Notes under the pieces: model-generated
The model's database searches: none
What the model was told of the DNA's origin: nothing
What the model saw: the letters and a program-made list of their open reading frames with translations, nothing else
Made by a program: the position numbers and the translations under genes
Part shown: positions 10,480 through 21,425 of the stretch, piece after piece
Layout: the number at the start of each line of letters is the position of its first letter
How positions within the stretch are numbered: the stretch's first letter is position 1
NCBI RefSeq assembly: GCF_040869045.1
Contig: NC_090319.1
Location: 302,238,998-302,302,997, forward strand
From: Eurosta solidaginis
Lineage: Eukaryota > Arthropoda > Insecta > Diptera > Tephritidae
DNA length: 64,000 nucleotides
Reading direction: 5' to 3'

Positions 10480-13062
10480 TGTTTCGAATAAAAGCAAAAC
10501 TAAGGGGTGCTGCTATCTCTAAGCCGATGCTAAGCAGTGACGTGAATTCACATCAATAATTCAATCATTATGTATCTACATAAACGAAACAATAATTGCG
10601 TCTACACATATGAAGAGAGATGAGATACTCCTGAAGGTATGCAATGAGAAAAGCTTTAAAATTGTGCAATTGTAGTTACAGCTGAGAAGTTTGAGAGCTG
10701 ATGGACTAGTAGATTCTGGAAGCGCCTAGAAGATGCGAACGTTGAAATCAAAGAGTATAAAAGGCCACAAGTGTAGAGGCGCTGGAATTCACTTGATTTG
10801 AGATTTCGATTAAGACGCTATCTAGCGAGCAAGAGCAGTATTATTTTGAATAGTAGAGTTTCATTTGAGCTATCAATCAGTTTGGTTATTAAGCAAGCTA
10901 TTCGTTACACAGTTTGAGCGTTATTGTGAAGTACTTTAATAAAAGCCATTTTGCATTATTACATATTGGAATTATTTAATCAACAGTTTAGTGATTCGAA
11001 CTTAGCAGAAGGGCAAATAAGAAGATTTGCAAGTAAATTCGTTACAATTGGTGTCAGAAGAGGAATTGTTGAATAAATTCCAGAGGGCGAACGGAACTGT
11101 TATGAAGCATTGAGGGGCGCTCTAGAGAGACGATACGGAACTGAGCATAGGAGACAGATATACCAAATGGAGTTGCTGAACCGCTTCCAGAGACCTGGCG
11201 AAACAGAGTTTGCGTCGGATATTGAAAGGCTAGCACATTTAGCAAATGCGGACGCACCCATGGAATACACTGAAAGGGTAAAGATTTAGAGCTTTATAAA
11301 TGGCATACGGGACGTCGAAACAAAGCGAGCTACATACGCAAACCCAAAGCTGACATTTGCTGAAACGGTATCACAAGCTCTGATTCAGGAAGCAGCGTCG
11401 CTTCTGTGTAAGCCAGTTTTCAAAGCACGCCGTGTGGAAGTAGAAAGGCCAGAGTGGGTAGACGCAATATTGGAGGCGCTGAAAGGATCGAAAAGCGGAG
11501 TGAAAAAGTTATCAAATGCTTCAAATGCGGGAAGTCCGGTCACATTGCACGTCATTGCGATCTTGGTCCTAATAGTTCCAACAATGTGGATGGCCGTAAA
11601 CGCAAAGCTGGAGGAGATGAGCAAGAGCGAGTAAGAGGTAGAAATCGAGAGCTAGATCCAGCTATTGAATGGCCTGTGATATCTGTGTTGCAAATTGGTA
11701 GAAAATCGAGCAGTCTTACCGTCAGAGGGAATGTGGATGGTAAAGAACGTGTACTGACTGTAGATACGGGCGCATCTCATTCCTTGATCCGATCTGACTT
11801 GGTCAACCGGAGAATAAAACCGTTACCTGGAGCAAAGTTGCGTACGGTCATTGGCGAGTATAACCATGTTCAGGGAGAAGTGATATGTGAAGTCTTGATT
11901 GGTAAGGTCACGGTTCTACACAAATTCGTTGTGGCGAAGATCGTTGAAGAAGTCATATTGGGAGTGGACTTCTTGGTTGACCATGACATCAAGATCGATA
12001 TGCAGAGAAGGGTGATGCGTTATGAGAACGAGGATATACCACTTAACTTCAAGTTGGAGAAAGGGTTCAGTAGTAATCGAGTACTGGTGGAGAAGACTTG
12101 ACAAAAAACCACGGAAGTCAAAGGCAAAGTTAATAGGTCGAATGGGTCAAATAAAGCAAAATCAAAAGTACCTTCGAGAGAAACACTGGCATTGACAAAA
12201 CCTAAAAGACGCAGGAACACGAAGCAACAAATTTCCGAGAAAGAATGCGAGGGTAGTTTCAAGCCGGAGCGCACTACTGTTGTGAAACGTGGGAACGATA
12301 CTGATATGCGAAGCCAATACGTCAAGCGCAAGCTCTACGAAGTAGTTCATTGGCCAAGCAACAGAGTGCGAGGGAACGATCCAGGATAATGAGTAGTAAG
12401 ATGAAACACAGGTACGACAAGGGAAATAATTTGGAAGGTTTCCGGGAGGGAGATTTGGTTTGCTATACAACCCTTACCGGCGGAAAAGTGTTCCATCCAA
12501 ATAGCGGTGCAGTTGGGAAGGCCCGTACAGAGTTGTGAAGACGATCAGTGAGGTCATCTACCGCATACAAGCAATTGCGAAATCACGAAATAGAAGAGTG
12601 GTACATTTGGCGATGCTAGCAGCGTTTAGATCGAGAGATTTGTCTGATCTGGACGATCAGACTTATGTGGAGGGCAGTGTTACGAATATTAGCAAAACAA
12701 AGGGGTGCTGCTATCTCCAAGCCGAAACAATAATTGCGTCTACACATATGTACCATGTACGCATACGAGCAGCTGAGAGTCAAAGTTCAAACACATGCAT
12801 ATATCTGAGATACTCCTGAAAGTATGCAATGAGAAAAGCTTTAAAATTGTGAAATTGTAGTTACAGCTGAGAAGTTTGAGAGCTGATGGGCTAGTAGATT
12901 CTTATTAAGCAAGCTATTCGTTGCACAGTTTGAGCGTTATTGTGAAGTACTTTAATAAAGGCCATTTTGCATTATTACATATTGGAGTTATTTATTCAAC
13001 AGTTTAGTGATTCGAACTTAGCAGAAGGGCAAATAAGAAGATTTGCAAGTAAATTCGTTACA
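10480..13062 (+). mobile_element. Internally deleted Gypsy LTR element (G3)
   Basis: The LTRs start tgttt/acgaat and end ttcgttaca: 10480-11046 (567 bp) and 12678-13062 (385 bp, itself deleted). Both sides carry the 4-bp duplication atat (10476-10479, 13063-13066). The body keeps a primer-site-like ttggtgtcagaagagg after the 5' LTR, part of gag, the protease and the extreme integrase C-terminus. Reverse transcriptase, RNase H and most of integrase are gone. It belongs to the same family as G1 and G2 but is older. Confidence 0.85.
11080..12660 (+). pseudogene. Gypsy G3 gag-protease-integrase tail remnant
   Basis: 11080-11630 covers the middle and end of Gag, including a knuckle related to CFKCGKSGHIARHC, with a stop near 11288 and a frameshift. 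11640-12101 holds the aspartic protease, with VDTGASHSLIR as the active-site block and an ILGVDFLVDHDIKIDM C-terminal block. After a large deletion, 12370-12657 resembles the integrase C-terminal tail of G1 (MSSKMKHRYDK, EGFREGDLV, VVHLAMLAAFRSRDLSDLDD). Not functional. Confidence 0.8.
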
Positions 13063-13448
13063 ATATTATTAAAAACAAGAGTTTTTTTTTGATTAGTCGG
13101 TTACTTCATCAGCAATTAACGACAATGTGTTTGCCTACACTTTTCTTTTTAATGCCTCGCATAAATTATATCCTAAGTTAAATTTTATTGTTCTGGCACA
13201 TTTTATTGACTGAGCAATTTTTTATGGTGAGAGTTCCATTGAAGTAAATTCAAAATTATATGGGGGCTAACGAAAGTGTGGCGAATTTTTGGGCAATATT
13301 GTGAATTTTTACCTGAGTGAAAAAGGAAGAAAAGTACCAATCGTGGCTACTGCCTAAAACGGACCAAAATTGAAGATAAGGGACCAGCGGACCAAATGGG
13401 GTTGAAAGGGACCATTTTTGGTCCAAATGGACCAACATGGCAACCGTG

Positions 13449-13925
13449 ATAACGAAGAAAACTAACTTTCCAATTTCTCCACAGACACTGGTGAGTTTTT
13501 CGGTGATGACAGCGTTACCACTTGGGCCAGAATCGCGGATAAAAGAACTAGTAACGATATTCGGTTACATAATGTTCTGGGTACTATTTTACCGGTAACG
13601 CTCAGAATCGGGGCGTTAGTGACAACTATGACCCGAATACCCCAATCATATATAAAGGGATATACTTTCGATCCTCCGACTGTGACTAAATACGATTAGA
13701 AATAGCGAAGTTCGCAAAGCACCGGAAAATGATTTAGTCCCCGCCCAGCTGTTGACGCACTGAGACGAAAAGTTGATATCGAATAAAAGCATGCTAACCG
13801 GCCTGAAGATACATATGTATGCCGAACCTAATTCATTATAAAGGAAAATGACGGGACACAAGCTGAGTGAATCGTGTCAGAGTGACAAACTTGTAGGTCC
13901 GTGTGAAGTATATTTTCAAGCATTT
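13449..13925. repeat. Dispersed repeat family A, copy 2 (right part)
   Basis: This continues family A after the hAT insertion and matches 7031-7500, for example ggtgatgacagcgttaccact, aaggaaaatgacggg and gtaggtccgtgtgaag. The match ends near tattttcaagcat in both copies, which gives a rough family boundary. 13926-14229 holds no gene that I can see. Confidence 0.8.
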
Positions 13926-14229
13926 ATAAATCAAATGAGGTTTTAGACAAGTCAACTTCCCAACGCACGACTTTTTGATGTATAAACATCTTTGCTCATG
14001 GTATGGGGAAGTCCCTAATGTAGACGTAAGTTAAGCTTAAAGTTTGGAAGTTGTATGCTATATTGGGATATATAGAATGTAAGCGAAGGCGTAGCGTGTG
14101 AGATTGTATTGGTATTGGGGGAATACAGTCTGCAATGTAGTAAATACACCGTAAATTAATGAGGGAACAATGTACGTGGTACAGTTGATATGAGCGCAGG
14201 CAAGACAAGAGTGTTCTCAATTCGTTATC

Positions 14230-14747
14230 GTAGTGCTAACGGTTTGTTATCAGTGTTATCGTTTTTTTTAAAGATTTGTTATCGAAGGAACATAGGTAAC
14301 CAATGAGTTACCGATTTTTTATCGGCTAGTTATAGGTTTGCTATCGAAAGGTTATCGATTTACTATGGAAAAGTTTATAAATTAATAGGTATATTAGAAA
14401 AATTTCATCGGAAAGTTGTCAATTGGTTATCAAACATTTACCAATATAGTATAAAAAAAGTTATCTATTTATTGTCGAAAAGTGATCGACTATTTATCGA
14501 ACAGCAATCGATATATTATCACGAAGTTATTGTTATCGAAAAAAATTATCCATTGGTTATCGACAAAATTAAAGATTTCTTCTTGGAGAACCAATTTGTT
14601 ATCACCGCACTGTCGATTTGTTATCGATACCAACAGATGCAAGCAAAACTTCGATATAAAATCGATGACATATCTACAGCCCATGATAACAAGCCGATAA
14701 GAAGCCGATGACTTGCCAATAACAAACCGATAACTCGTTACCACTAC
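14230..14747. mobile_element. MITE-like element of repeated TTATCGA motifs
   Basis: The ends form a short inverted repeat (gtagtgctaacg on the left, gtagtggtaacg in reverse complement on the right). Between them lies a degenerate array of TTATCGA/TCGATAA every 15-30 bp (gttatcgatt, ggttatcgac, tgttatcgata, tcgatataaaatcgat). Several match or nearly match TATCGATA, the DRE motif bound by DREF in flies. Open frames at 14472-14744 are translations of the repeat. No clear target duplication is seen. Confidence 0.5.
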
Positions 14748-16124
14748 ATGCCCATGAAAAAACTGTTTTTTGCAATTCGTTGTTTCCGATAAGAGGCCAA
14801 AGAAATTTTTCTCTAAAGGTCCGAAATTATTTGTTTCTGATAAAGTTTCCTTTATGGTGGATTAATTTCAGCCCCTTGGTGAGCTCTAGTTAATTTAAAA
14901 ATATAAGTTTTCTATGCGTACACTTATATTTTTATACATAGAACTTTTTTTTGACTTGATTATGGAGAATTTTATCGTAAGTGGATGCAAGTGCTGATAT
15001 TGATATTGTCCACTTTCTTTACTTTCTCGAAACATAAAGAAATATTGATAATTATAATAACTAATTGGAGCTCAACCGACTGATCGCTTTTCGCCGTTGC
15101 GTAATGTATCACTCCAGCTATCCGTAGATCTCGATACCCGAGGTGTTTATATCTTCATCCACCTGTCCCTACCAGCTCAGGAAAGAAGAGTTCCTCGGCA
15201 TTCAAATACGGTTCTCGATGGAAAAAATTTCTAGGAACATCTTCTTTCTTTATATATGCTTATGTCAGCGAAAAGTATAAATCTTCCCAAGAAATTTTCT
15301 CTCAAATAACCCAAAAACAATCCCATCTTCTCTCAATAATTTCGAGCCATACTTCAAGATAGGTTCGATTTTTGTGCGTCGAAAGCGGACTCAACTTTTC
15401 AATTGCCTAGTGAGTCAAAAGTAGCAATTGTTGGCAATAGTGAATCTACTTTATTAGATTAGATATGTGAAGGACACAAATTTGAAATTTTATCCGTCGA
15501 TACTTAATGAGTTGCCAAGGCGTGAATACACTGACTCTTTCTTTGATGACAGGAATTACTTCGCCTTGTCTTCGTTCACCACCAGAACCACTTTCACCCA
15601 AGTCAGAGGAGTCAGCAAAGATGAAACAACTTAAAGCTCAGTCTTGCCAATTGGACGTAAATATTAAGTTTCTTACTTTTATTTTTTTTTGTCTGTGTAT
15701 AAGGATGCACTTTGTTTAAAAATTGTGTACTCAACAGGAGTAACGATCTTTTTGAACTATACCACTTTGCAAAAGCAACTACGGTTTATATACCAAACCA
15801 TTTGATGGATTGTAGGTACTTGCAGAATAACTTAATTACTTACTTTGTATGCATACATGAATGGTTTGAATTGAGCAATTAAATGTTTTAACAAATAGTA
15901 TTAACTAGTGCTATTGGGGCGTTTTTTGTATCACTAACCACCTACTGAAAAGATTATTCTCGGCGTAGTGTCTATTTAAAGAGGAGCAGCATGTGAGGCA
16001 TACGTCAGCATACATGTATGTGTCTATACATTAGGGTGGTTGGTAAAAAATCAAATGCACGATTTTTTTTAAATCTTTTAACAGTAAAACCAAGGCTAGT
16101 GATATAGGTAATAGCAGTGTTTTT
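14748..16124. other. No confirmed gene; one possible orphan exon
   Basis: Mostly AT-rich. At 15453-15640 an open frame without its own ATG starts after an acceptor-like tactttattag and reads RYVKDTNLKFYPSILNELPR, then EYTDSFFDDRNYFALSSF, to a stop. Its composition is protein-like, but I recognise no family and see no matching neighbour exon. At 16031 the motif ttagggtggttgg resembles the ends of fly hairpin MITEs. Confidence 0.25.
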
Positions 16125-16468
16125 TTACATATATACACATCTACATTTGCGGGTAAAACAAAAACGCGTATAATCACTTCGATAATTTTTAGGAGACCCA
16201 TCTAGCGGCAGTGGTTAAATAACTCGCTATAACACGTCTTGTTCTTAATAGCGGAGACACGCACTTCTGTTGGTGTTGTGTATAACCTATAGCTGAATCG
16301 GTTGCGATGAATCGTGGAGACACACACTTTTCGGTCATAGAAGTGGAGAATAGTGTAGAGATAAAATGGAGAGCCACATTTTAGTTGCAACTGAGTATAA
16401 TGCATACTGAAGTTTAGCAGTACTATTTTTTTTTTTTGCGCATCAATTTAATAACTTTAAATAAAGTT
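16125..16468. repeat. Dispersed repeat family B, copy 1 (left part)
   Basis: Family B reads catctagcggcag, then ataactagctat, gaatcggttgcggtgaat, cacaccat, tcagttgca(t/a)ctgagtataatgc and ends near aaaaaacacagct. Copies lie here (continuing at 17686-17770), at 21118-21425 (continuing at 24288-24330) and at 54165-54473 (continuing at 60914-60950). Each is interrupted by a different transposon close to its right end. No coding capacity. Confidence 0.75.
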
Positions 16469-16471
16469 ATG

Positions 16472-17685
16472 GGGCCTGATGAATAAAAAAGTAAGCAATT
16501 GCTTATTAGTAAAAGCAATTGCTGAAAAGGCTATTGCTTGAACTAATAAGCAATTGCTAATTATTATATGAATAAGAATTTTAGAAACCGCTGCTTTTTC
16601 TACAAAGTTTAAGCTTTTACTTGAAGCAACACATATATACATATATATGTTGAAAAATTTTGGTAGATATCATTTACATCAGAAAGTGGCATAGAGCGGG
16701 TGTGAAATCGATCATGTCGGACATTACCGAACTTTCGGAAAATGTGGAAGTCGATCAGCAACTCAATTCTGTAAGAGCACTAAAAGAACATAAGGTAATT
16801 TTTAACAAGTCACAAGTGCCGCAAATAAAAAATGAAAAGGAGTCTGCTTTACAAGCGCTAACTGCAAAATATGAAGTAATTTTCAATAACTCATTAACAA
16901 CAAAGCAAGTAATGAAAAAAATTTCAAACATAAAAACAGAAGTGAAAAAAAAATTTGATTTATCACGCACTGGTAACAAGAGAATTTCTTACAAGCCTTG
17001 GAAAAAATGCTCATCGATCTTTTGGGTGCAGAAAAGAACCCAGTGTTTGCGAAAATTCCAGGTAATAAACAAAAATTTGGAGTTTTGAAATTTTGCTTTT
17101 ATTAACTTTATTGTTCCGTTTTTAGGTGCAAAATCCGCAGGAATTAACGAATTGTATTACCTGAAAATCCTACTACCTCAAGTTCTGTGATGTCAAAGAG
17201 AATATTGAAGCGTAAATCTTCCTCCTTGCTCTTGCACCTCCTCGTTTTTCACAAGTTTCGTCCAAAAAATAGGTGCTCAACCACTCTACGTTCTACCGAT
17301 TGAATCGATATAGCTTCCGAAAGTCTTCATTATTACATTCCCTTCGCACATTATAGTGTTTTCTTTTACGAATAGTCAAGAACTGCGCCATAGTTAAATG
17401 TTGCGCGAAGGAAAATCGAATAAAAACGAAATTACAAAAAATTTAGCATGGGGTAGAGCAGCCTTGAAAAATCGTAAGCAAATGCTACCTAGAAATAGCA
17501 AATGCTTCATTTATTCATTCGGAATTCAGGAATTGCTTATAGAAATAAGCAAATCCTGAATGAAAATAGCAATTGCTTTTAGAAATAGCAAATGCTTATA
17601 AAAAAGCAATTGCTTGGATTTTTATTCATTGAAATTTAAGGAAAAGGTCAAAAAAAGCAATTGCTTTTTTTTATTCATCAGGGCC
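16472..17685 (+). mobile_element. PIF/Harbinger-like element, 3-bp duplication, AGCAATTGCT repeats
   Basis: The 1214-bp element is bounded by gggcctgatgaataaaa and its near-perfect inverse ggccctgatgaataaaa, with the 3-bp duplication atg on both sides (16469-16471, 17686-17688). The paralogous empty site in family B copy 3 (ataaagtttaatacttagcag) supports the boundaries. Both subterminal regions carry several copies of the palindrome AGCAATTGCT or the variant AGCAAATGCT. A 3-bp duplication with GGGCC-type ends points to PIF/Harbinger. The family call is inferred. Confidence 0.75.
16714..17190 (+). pseudogene. Small Myb/SANT-like ORF of the Harbinger-like element
   Basis: An open frame starts at 16714 (MSDITELSENVEVDQQ) and encodes a basic helical protein with the block SALQALTAKYEVIFN, then LTTKQVMKKISNIKTEVKKK. 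Near 17005 one frame slips: the next frame continues MLIDLLGAEKNPVFAKIPG, ends at a donor g|gtaataaac (17061), and resumes after tttttag (17125) with AKSAGINELYYLKILL. This resembles the Myb/SANT-like partner protein encoded by Harbinger transposons. No DDE transposase lies in the element. Functional assignment is by general resemblance only, and the slip suggests decay. Confidence 0.45.
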
Positions 17686-17770
17686 ATGCACTTGGCCGTC
17701 CAGTTTAAGTGTACATGTATATACATGTAAAAAACACAGCTAATATCAAAACTTTTCCTGATTTCGTTAT

Positions 17771-18394
17771 GGGGATTAAAATTTTTATTCGCATAGCGCT
17801 AGCTGACCTAGTTGAAAAGTTCGAATTAAATAATCCAAAATTATGGTAACATTTTTTCCAGAAAAGAAAACGCTATTATATACAATACCTGCTTTTACCG
17901 ACTGCTGAAATCAATGTGACCGTATCTCGGCTGCCTTTGCGAAAATATCCTATCTCAGAAAACTTTTCAAAGGCGCCCTATTCCTAAACGCCCAGCAAAT
18001 TTTTATCCAAAAATGTCACTCAGAATTTATTTCAAACACGCTTTATCTGAGTATGGCAGATATTATATATATATTGACGCGACAGAAGCGTCTATGCAAA
18101 TGGATCCAAGATAGGCCGTTCTTTAACAGAATTCTGGTTTAGTGCGTTTTTGAAGTTTTAAGAAATATGCTGAGATATCTGATAATCGATTATTTTGCTT
18201 TGTAATTTTGTATTTCATTGATTTATTATTAATCGATTAATTTAAAATAATAGTAAAATATTTTTGAAAATTATTAATGATCTTGTATATAACTAACAGT
18301 CTGTGGCATTTTTTTTCAAAGGTACATTGGCAGTGTCCTTAGTCACGAAGCTCCTACGCCTTAAATCAATGTGCGCCGATGATCTTATAGATTC
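17771..18394. other. No gene or recognised element
   Basis: AT-rich sequence, with the end of family B before it and a LINE 3' region after it. I see no open frame, RNA gene or repeat worth naming. Confidence 0.4.
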
Positions 18395-18745
18395 CCCAAG
18401 TGGGTTAGGGGGCTTAGAATATACCCGAGACAAGTATGCCTGTCGTAAGAGGCGACTAAAATAAACATATAGTCTTCAGCCCAATTGTCAACCTCACCTA
18501 CCCGTGGCGAATCCTGTTTCTTTAGCAAGCGAGGCTCTGGCGATCCCAAGTTCCACGTAGATGTGGGGGGAGGGCATGGCCCTAAAGATTAAGTGTGTAT
18601 TCATATTAAATTGTTCTCGAGATGGTCGGACTTGTACCTTAATGGTGCTTGTTACCAGAACATACAGGAACTATATCCGGTAAAAGACCGTCATCCCCAA
18701 AACCTTAGGGGAGTGTTTTTAGCGCTGCAACCACAACAACAACCT
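18395..18745 (+). mobile_element. LINE 3' region ending in CAACAACAAC, plus strand
   Basis: The segment begins gattccccaagtgggttaggg and contains atgcctgtcgtaagaggcgac, tggtcggacttgtaccttaatggtgc and gaccgtcatccccaaaacc, ending ccacaacaacaacc. The same blocks occur inverted at 19005-19310 and 48130-48490. A conserved noncoding end with a short (CAA)n tail and variable 5' truncation is characteristic of a non-LTR retrotransposon. The parent element is not in the window. Confidence 0.75.
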
Positions 18746-18845
18746 GATCTTAATGCAAGAGTTAACAAGTCGTCACTAGAATCAATGGAATATGAATTCG
18801 ATGTTTGGGTCTCCATCGTACACAAAAGACTTCGAAAATGAACTT

Positions 18846-18955
18846 ATTATATTATCTACAAGCTGGATCGGCTTGGCATTCAACCTAGTCTCACCCAGTG
18901 GATCTCGTGGTATCTCTGTGGTCGAACGCGAAAACTTATTTATAACAAGTAAGGA
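18846..18955 (+). pseudogene. LINE reverse transcriptase scrap
   Basis: The plus strand reads KLDRLGIQPSLTQWISWYL followed by CGRTRKLI, matching the palm/thumb region of jockey-like LINE reverse transcriptases (KL-x-x-LGI, W-I-x-x-YL-x-x-R). It lies directly after the LINE 3' region and is about 35 codons long, with no intact ends. Confidence 0.5.
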
Positions 18956-19004
18956 AGTCTAAGTTCGGGTAAAACCGAGCATTACATACCCAGCTTACAC
19001 TTGA
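18946..19004. repeat. End of dispersed repeat (acaagtaagga..taagttcgggt)
   Basis: The sequence acaagtaaggaagtctaagttcgggtaaaaccgagcattacatacccagc matches 61935-61985 almost base for base. It marks one end of a family whose CCACGCCC-type interior resumes after the LINE insertion, at 19370-19812. Confidence 0.65.
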
Positions 19005-19310
19005 CATGCTGTTGTTGTTTGTTTTGTGTTGTTGTTGTTGTTATATCGATAAGCTTACTCCCCGAAGGCTTTGGGATAGTGTTACAGATGTGATGGTACT
19101 TTGCCGGATACAGATCCGATACGCTCCGGTAACACAGCAGCATTAAGGTGCTAGCCCGACCATCTCGGGAACGATTTATATGGTCACATTACTGGAAACC
19201 TGGTTGCGCTACACAGCCCCTTGAATCTGGTATTTGAGTCACCTCTTACGACAGGCATACCTACCGCGGGTATATTCTGACCCCTAACCCGCTGGGTTTT
19301 GTGTGCTTAA
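19005..19310 (-). mobile_element. LINE 3' region ending in (TTG)n, minus strand
   Basis: It starts at tgttgttgttgtt, the complement of a CAA tail, and contains tactccccgaaggctttggg, gccggatacagatcc, accatctcgggaacga, ccccttgaatctggtatttgag and cgacaggcatacctaccgcggg. These are the inverted blocks of 18395-18745. It is a 5'-truncated insertion into the flanking dispersed repeat. Confidence 0.75.
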
Positions 19311-19369
19311 TACTGTTACAAGGCTGCGCAATAATACATATACATACGGTTCTATTCTGAACTTATTTT

Positions 19370-19812
19370 TCTGCGAGTTATGGCTCCCGAAACAGAAAAT
19401 TGCTTAGTCATAAAAGGAGCGGTGCCACGCCCGTTTTTTTAAATTTGGAGTTTTTCCTATTTATTGTTATAAATCCACTTGGGAAATGAAATACCATTGA
19501 TATAAAGCTCTTTTTTGCAAAGGTAGAGGTAGTTTATTTTATTTGTCCACGACCCTTTTAAAAGTCTTTTATATAAAAGTGGGCGTGGTCCTTAACCGAT
19601 TTCGTTAATTTTTCTTCAAAGCATTCCTTATAATAAAGGCAACCTCTCTGCCGAATTTTGTTACGATAGGTTTAAAGATTTTTTGAGTTATGATTAATAA
19701 TATTTGTAAAATTGATTTTATTACAAGTGGGCGGCGCCACGCTCATTTAAAAAAAATTGTATCAAGAGTCTGAATATTAGTCCACACGTCAAATTTCAAC
19801 GTTTAAGGTGTA
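19370..19812. repeat. Dispersed repeat with GCCACGCCC blocks
   Basis: Contains ggtgccacgcccgttttttt, gggcgtggtccttaaccgat and ggcggcgccacgctcat, alternating with TTGATGAAATTTGG-like text (ccgaattttgttacgataggtt). Parts match 53640-53770 (gaatattagtccacacgtcaaatttcaacg against its inverse). No gene is present. Confidence 0.6.
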
Positions 19813-20021
19813 TTATTTACTAAATATTTATTTAAATACATAAATACTAGCTTTACCAGGCGCACGTTGTAACGCGCGAGATCGAATGGATGTTGCGTTA
19901 TTTTTTCTGTTTTGTTTGATAATTTAATTTATTGTTCTGTAAATTGAATTGAATTTTGTACGCATATTTGGTGAAATTTTCTGTTAAAATATTTTATTCT
20001 TGTATCTTATTGTATCTTATT

Positions 20022-20303
20022 TTATATTATTGTATTGCTTTTACCGCTGATGATTGTTGCTTTGATTACATTCCGAAGAAGCATGACTGGTGAGCCAATT
20101 TTCAAAGTTGATATATGCGCAGGCATTCCTTTTGGTTCTAAGGAGTATAGAAATTCATTTGGATAATTCACAATTTTATCTTCATCTGTAACTGTGTCGA
20201 TCGATTTATATTTCGTCACTTCACCAGGAAATTGATTTTTAAAGCGATCATTGATTTTGTTAACATGATCATTTTTGGGAGCTAAGATAGTTCTTTCGCA
20301 TAG
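20022..20303 (-). pseudogene. Helitron PIF1-type helicase C-terminal fragment
   Basis: The minus strand from about 20303 to 20022 reads continuously through ERTILAPKNDHVNKINDRFK, then YKSIDTVTDEDKIVNYPNEF and GMPAHISTLKIGSPVMLLRN. These are the conserved blocks near the C-terminus of the PIF1-like helicase of Helitron transposons (SIDTV, YP-x-EFLNSL, GMP-x-H-x-LxLK-x-G-x-P-x-MLLRN). Only about 90 codons remain, and the Rep domain and upstream helicase motifs are absent. It could also be a scrap of a host PIF1 gene, but the short isolated fragment favours a Helitron. Confidence 0.7.
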
Positions 20304-20334
20304 CCAAAAAATAAAAACATTTAAATTTAAAATT

Positions 20335-21110
20335 CTTAATTCTGAAATATGGAAAACTTTCGTCTTGATCGAAGGAACCTCGAGCCAAAATTTGGTGATG
20401 ATCGAAGTATAGCAAACACGTTTTCATAGGGAACACACACACAGAATTTGATTTTTATAGAAGATGTAGATAGACTGAAGCTAAACAATTTTTTTAACAG
20501 CGGCAGATTACTAAACGTCCAAAAGGCATAACAGCTAAACTCAACAATGCAGTCAAACTTTGGGTTTTAAAATAACTTAAGTTTGTATGGCAGCCATAGT
20601 TTTTCCCCATTCCACATTTTACTGGAGGTTTTAAGACTTAACGTCACATAGCTCCTTACCAATTTTAATTATCCTACCATTGCGACATCCAGATATATGC
20701 AGTATAATATATTCCATTTGTATGGGAGGTGCCACGCCCCCTTTTTCGCAATTCCATATTTTCTTGGTGGTGTTAAAGATTGACCTCAAATAACTCCTTA
20801 CTGAATTTCAATGTTCTGGCATGTATACCTTCAAAGTTATAGTACCAAAGATTCCATTTGAAGGCGGTTCCACGCCCCCTTTTTCCCAATTCCTCATTGA
20901 ATTTCAATGTTCTGGCATGTATACCTTCAAAGGTATGCAGTACCCAAGATTCCATTTGTATGGGAGGTGCCACGCCCCTTTTATATATCGAAATTATTTT
21001 TAGGCTAAAACCTTCCCGTTGATCGAAGGAACCCTTAACCAAGATTTGGTGATGATTGATGTGTGGGAAATACACACAAACACAATTTGATTTTTATATA
21101 TATGTATATG
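20335..21110. repeat. Partial tandem repeats with GGTGCCACGCCCC
   Basis: Three degenerate units read: attgaatttcaatgttctgg, catgtataccttcaaag, agattccatttg, gaggtgccacgcccc (about 20700-20745, 20795-20885, 20895-20985). They are bracketed by cgtcttgatcgaaggaacc (about 20362) and cccgttgatcgaaggaaccc (21009). This looks like another member of the CCACGCCC repeat group. The open frames are translations of the repeat. Confidence 0.55.
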
Positions 21111-21117
21111 GCTAAGC

Positions 21118-21425
21118 CGATTTGGGATTTCAAAATCCCATCTAGCGGCAACTAGCTATAGAACATGTTGTTCCGAAAAGCGGAGAGACACACCTCTGGT
21201 GGTCATAGTGTATAAGGTATAGCTGAATCGGTTGCGGTGAATAGTGGGCACACACCATTTGTAGAGGTATTACACAGAGGTGAAACATATACACATATTT
21301 CAGTTGCATCTGAGTGTAATGCGTATTGAAATTTGGGAGTATGTACTCATATTCTGCACAGCAATTTCAGAAGAGTAGATAAAGTTTAGCGCTTATCAGT
21401 CCATATAAAGTTGAAGCTTAAACGT
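21118..21425. repeat. Dispersed repeat family B, copy 2 (left part)
   Basis: Contains catctagcggcaactagctat, gaatcggttgcggtgaatagtgggcacacaccat, ttcagttgcatctgagtgtaatgcgtattgaaattt and agtccatataaagtt, as at 54180-54470. It continues at 24288-24330 (gtatatagatttaaaaaaacacagct) after the 2.86-kb insertion. Confidence 0.75.

Larger units (their letters stand above)
9630..13448. mobile_element. hAT-like non-autonomous element A, with a nested Gypsy
   Basis: The ends are inverted repeats, cacggctaccacaccatg on the left and cacggttgccatgttggtcc (reverse complement) on the right, both leading into sequence rich in ggtcc/gaccaaa. Flanks aaatcgaa and ataacgaa match at 6 of 8 positions, as expected of an aged 8-bp hAT duplication. 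Element B (31257-32798) has the same CA(C/G)GGTTGCCA ends. I see no transposase here outside the nested Gypsy (10480-13062), so this copy is non-autonomous or fully decayed. Confidence 0.7.

Noticed and set aside
13646..14220. Minus-strand ORFs at 13646-13861 and 13996-14220
   Set aside because: The first overlaps dispersed repeat family A; the second has low-complexity S/L/I composition and no splice or family evidence.
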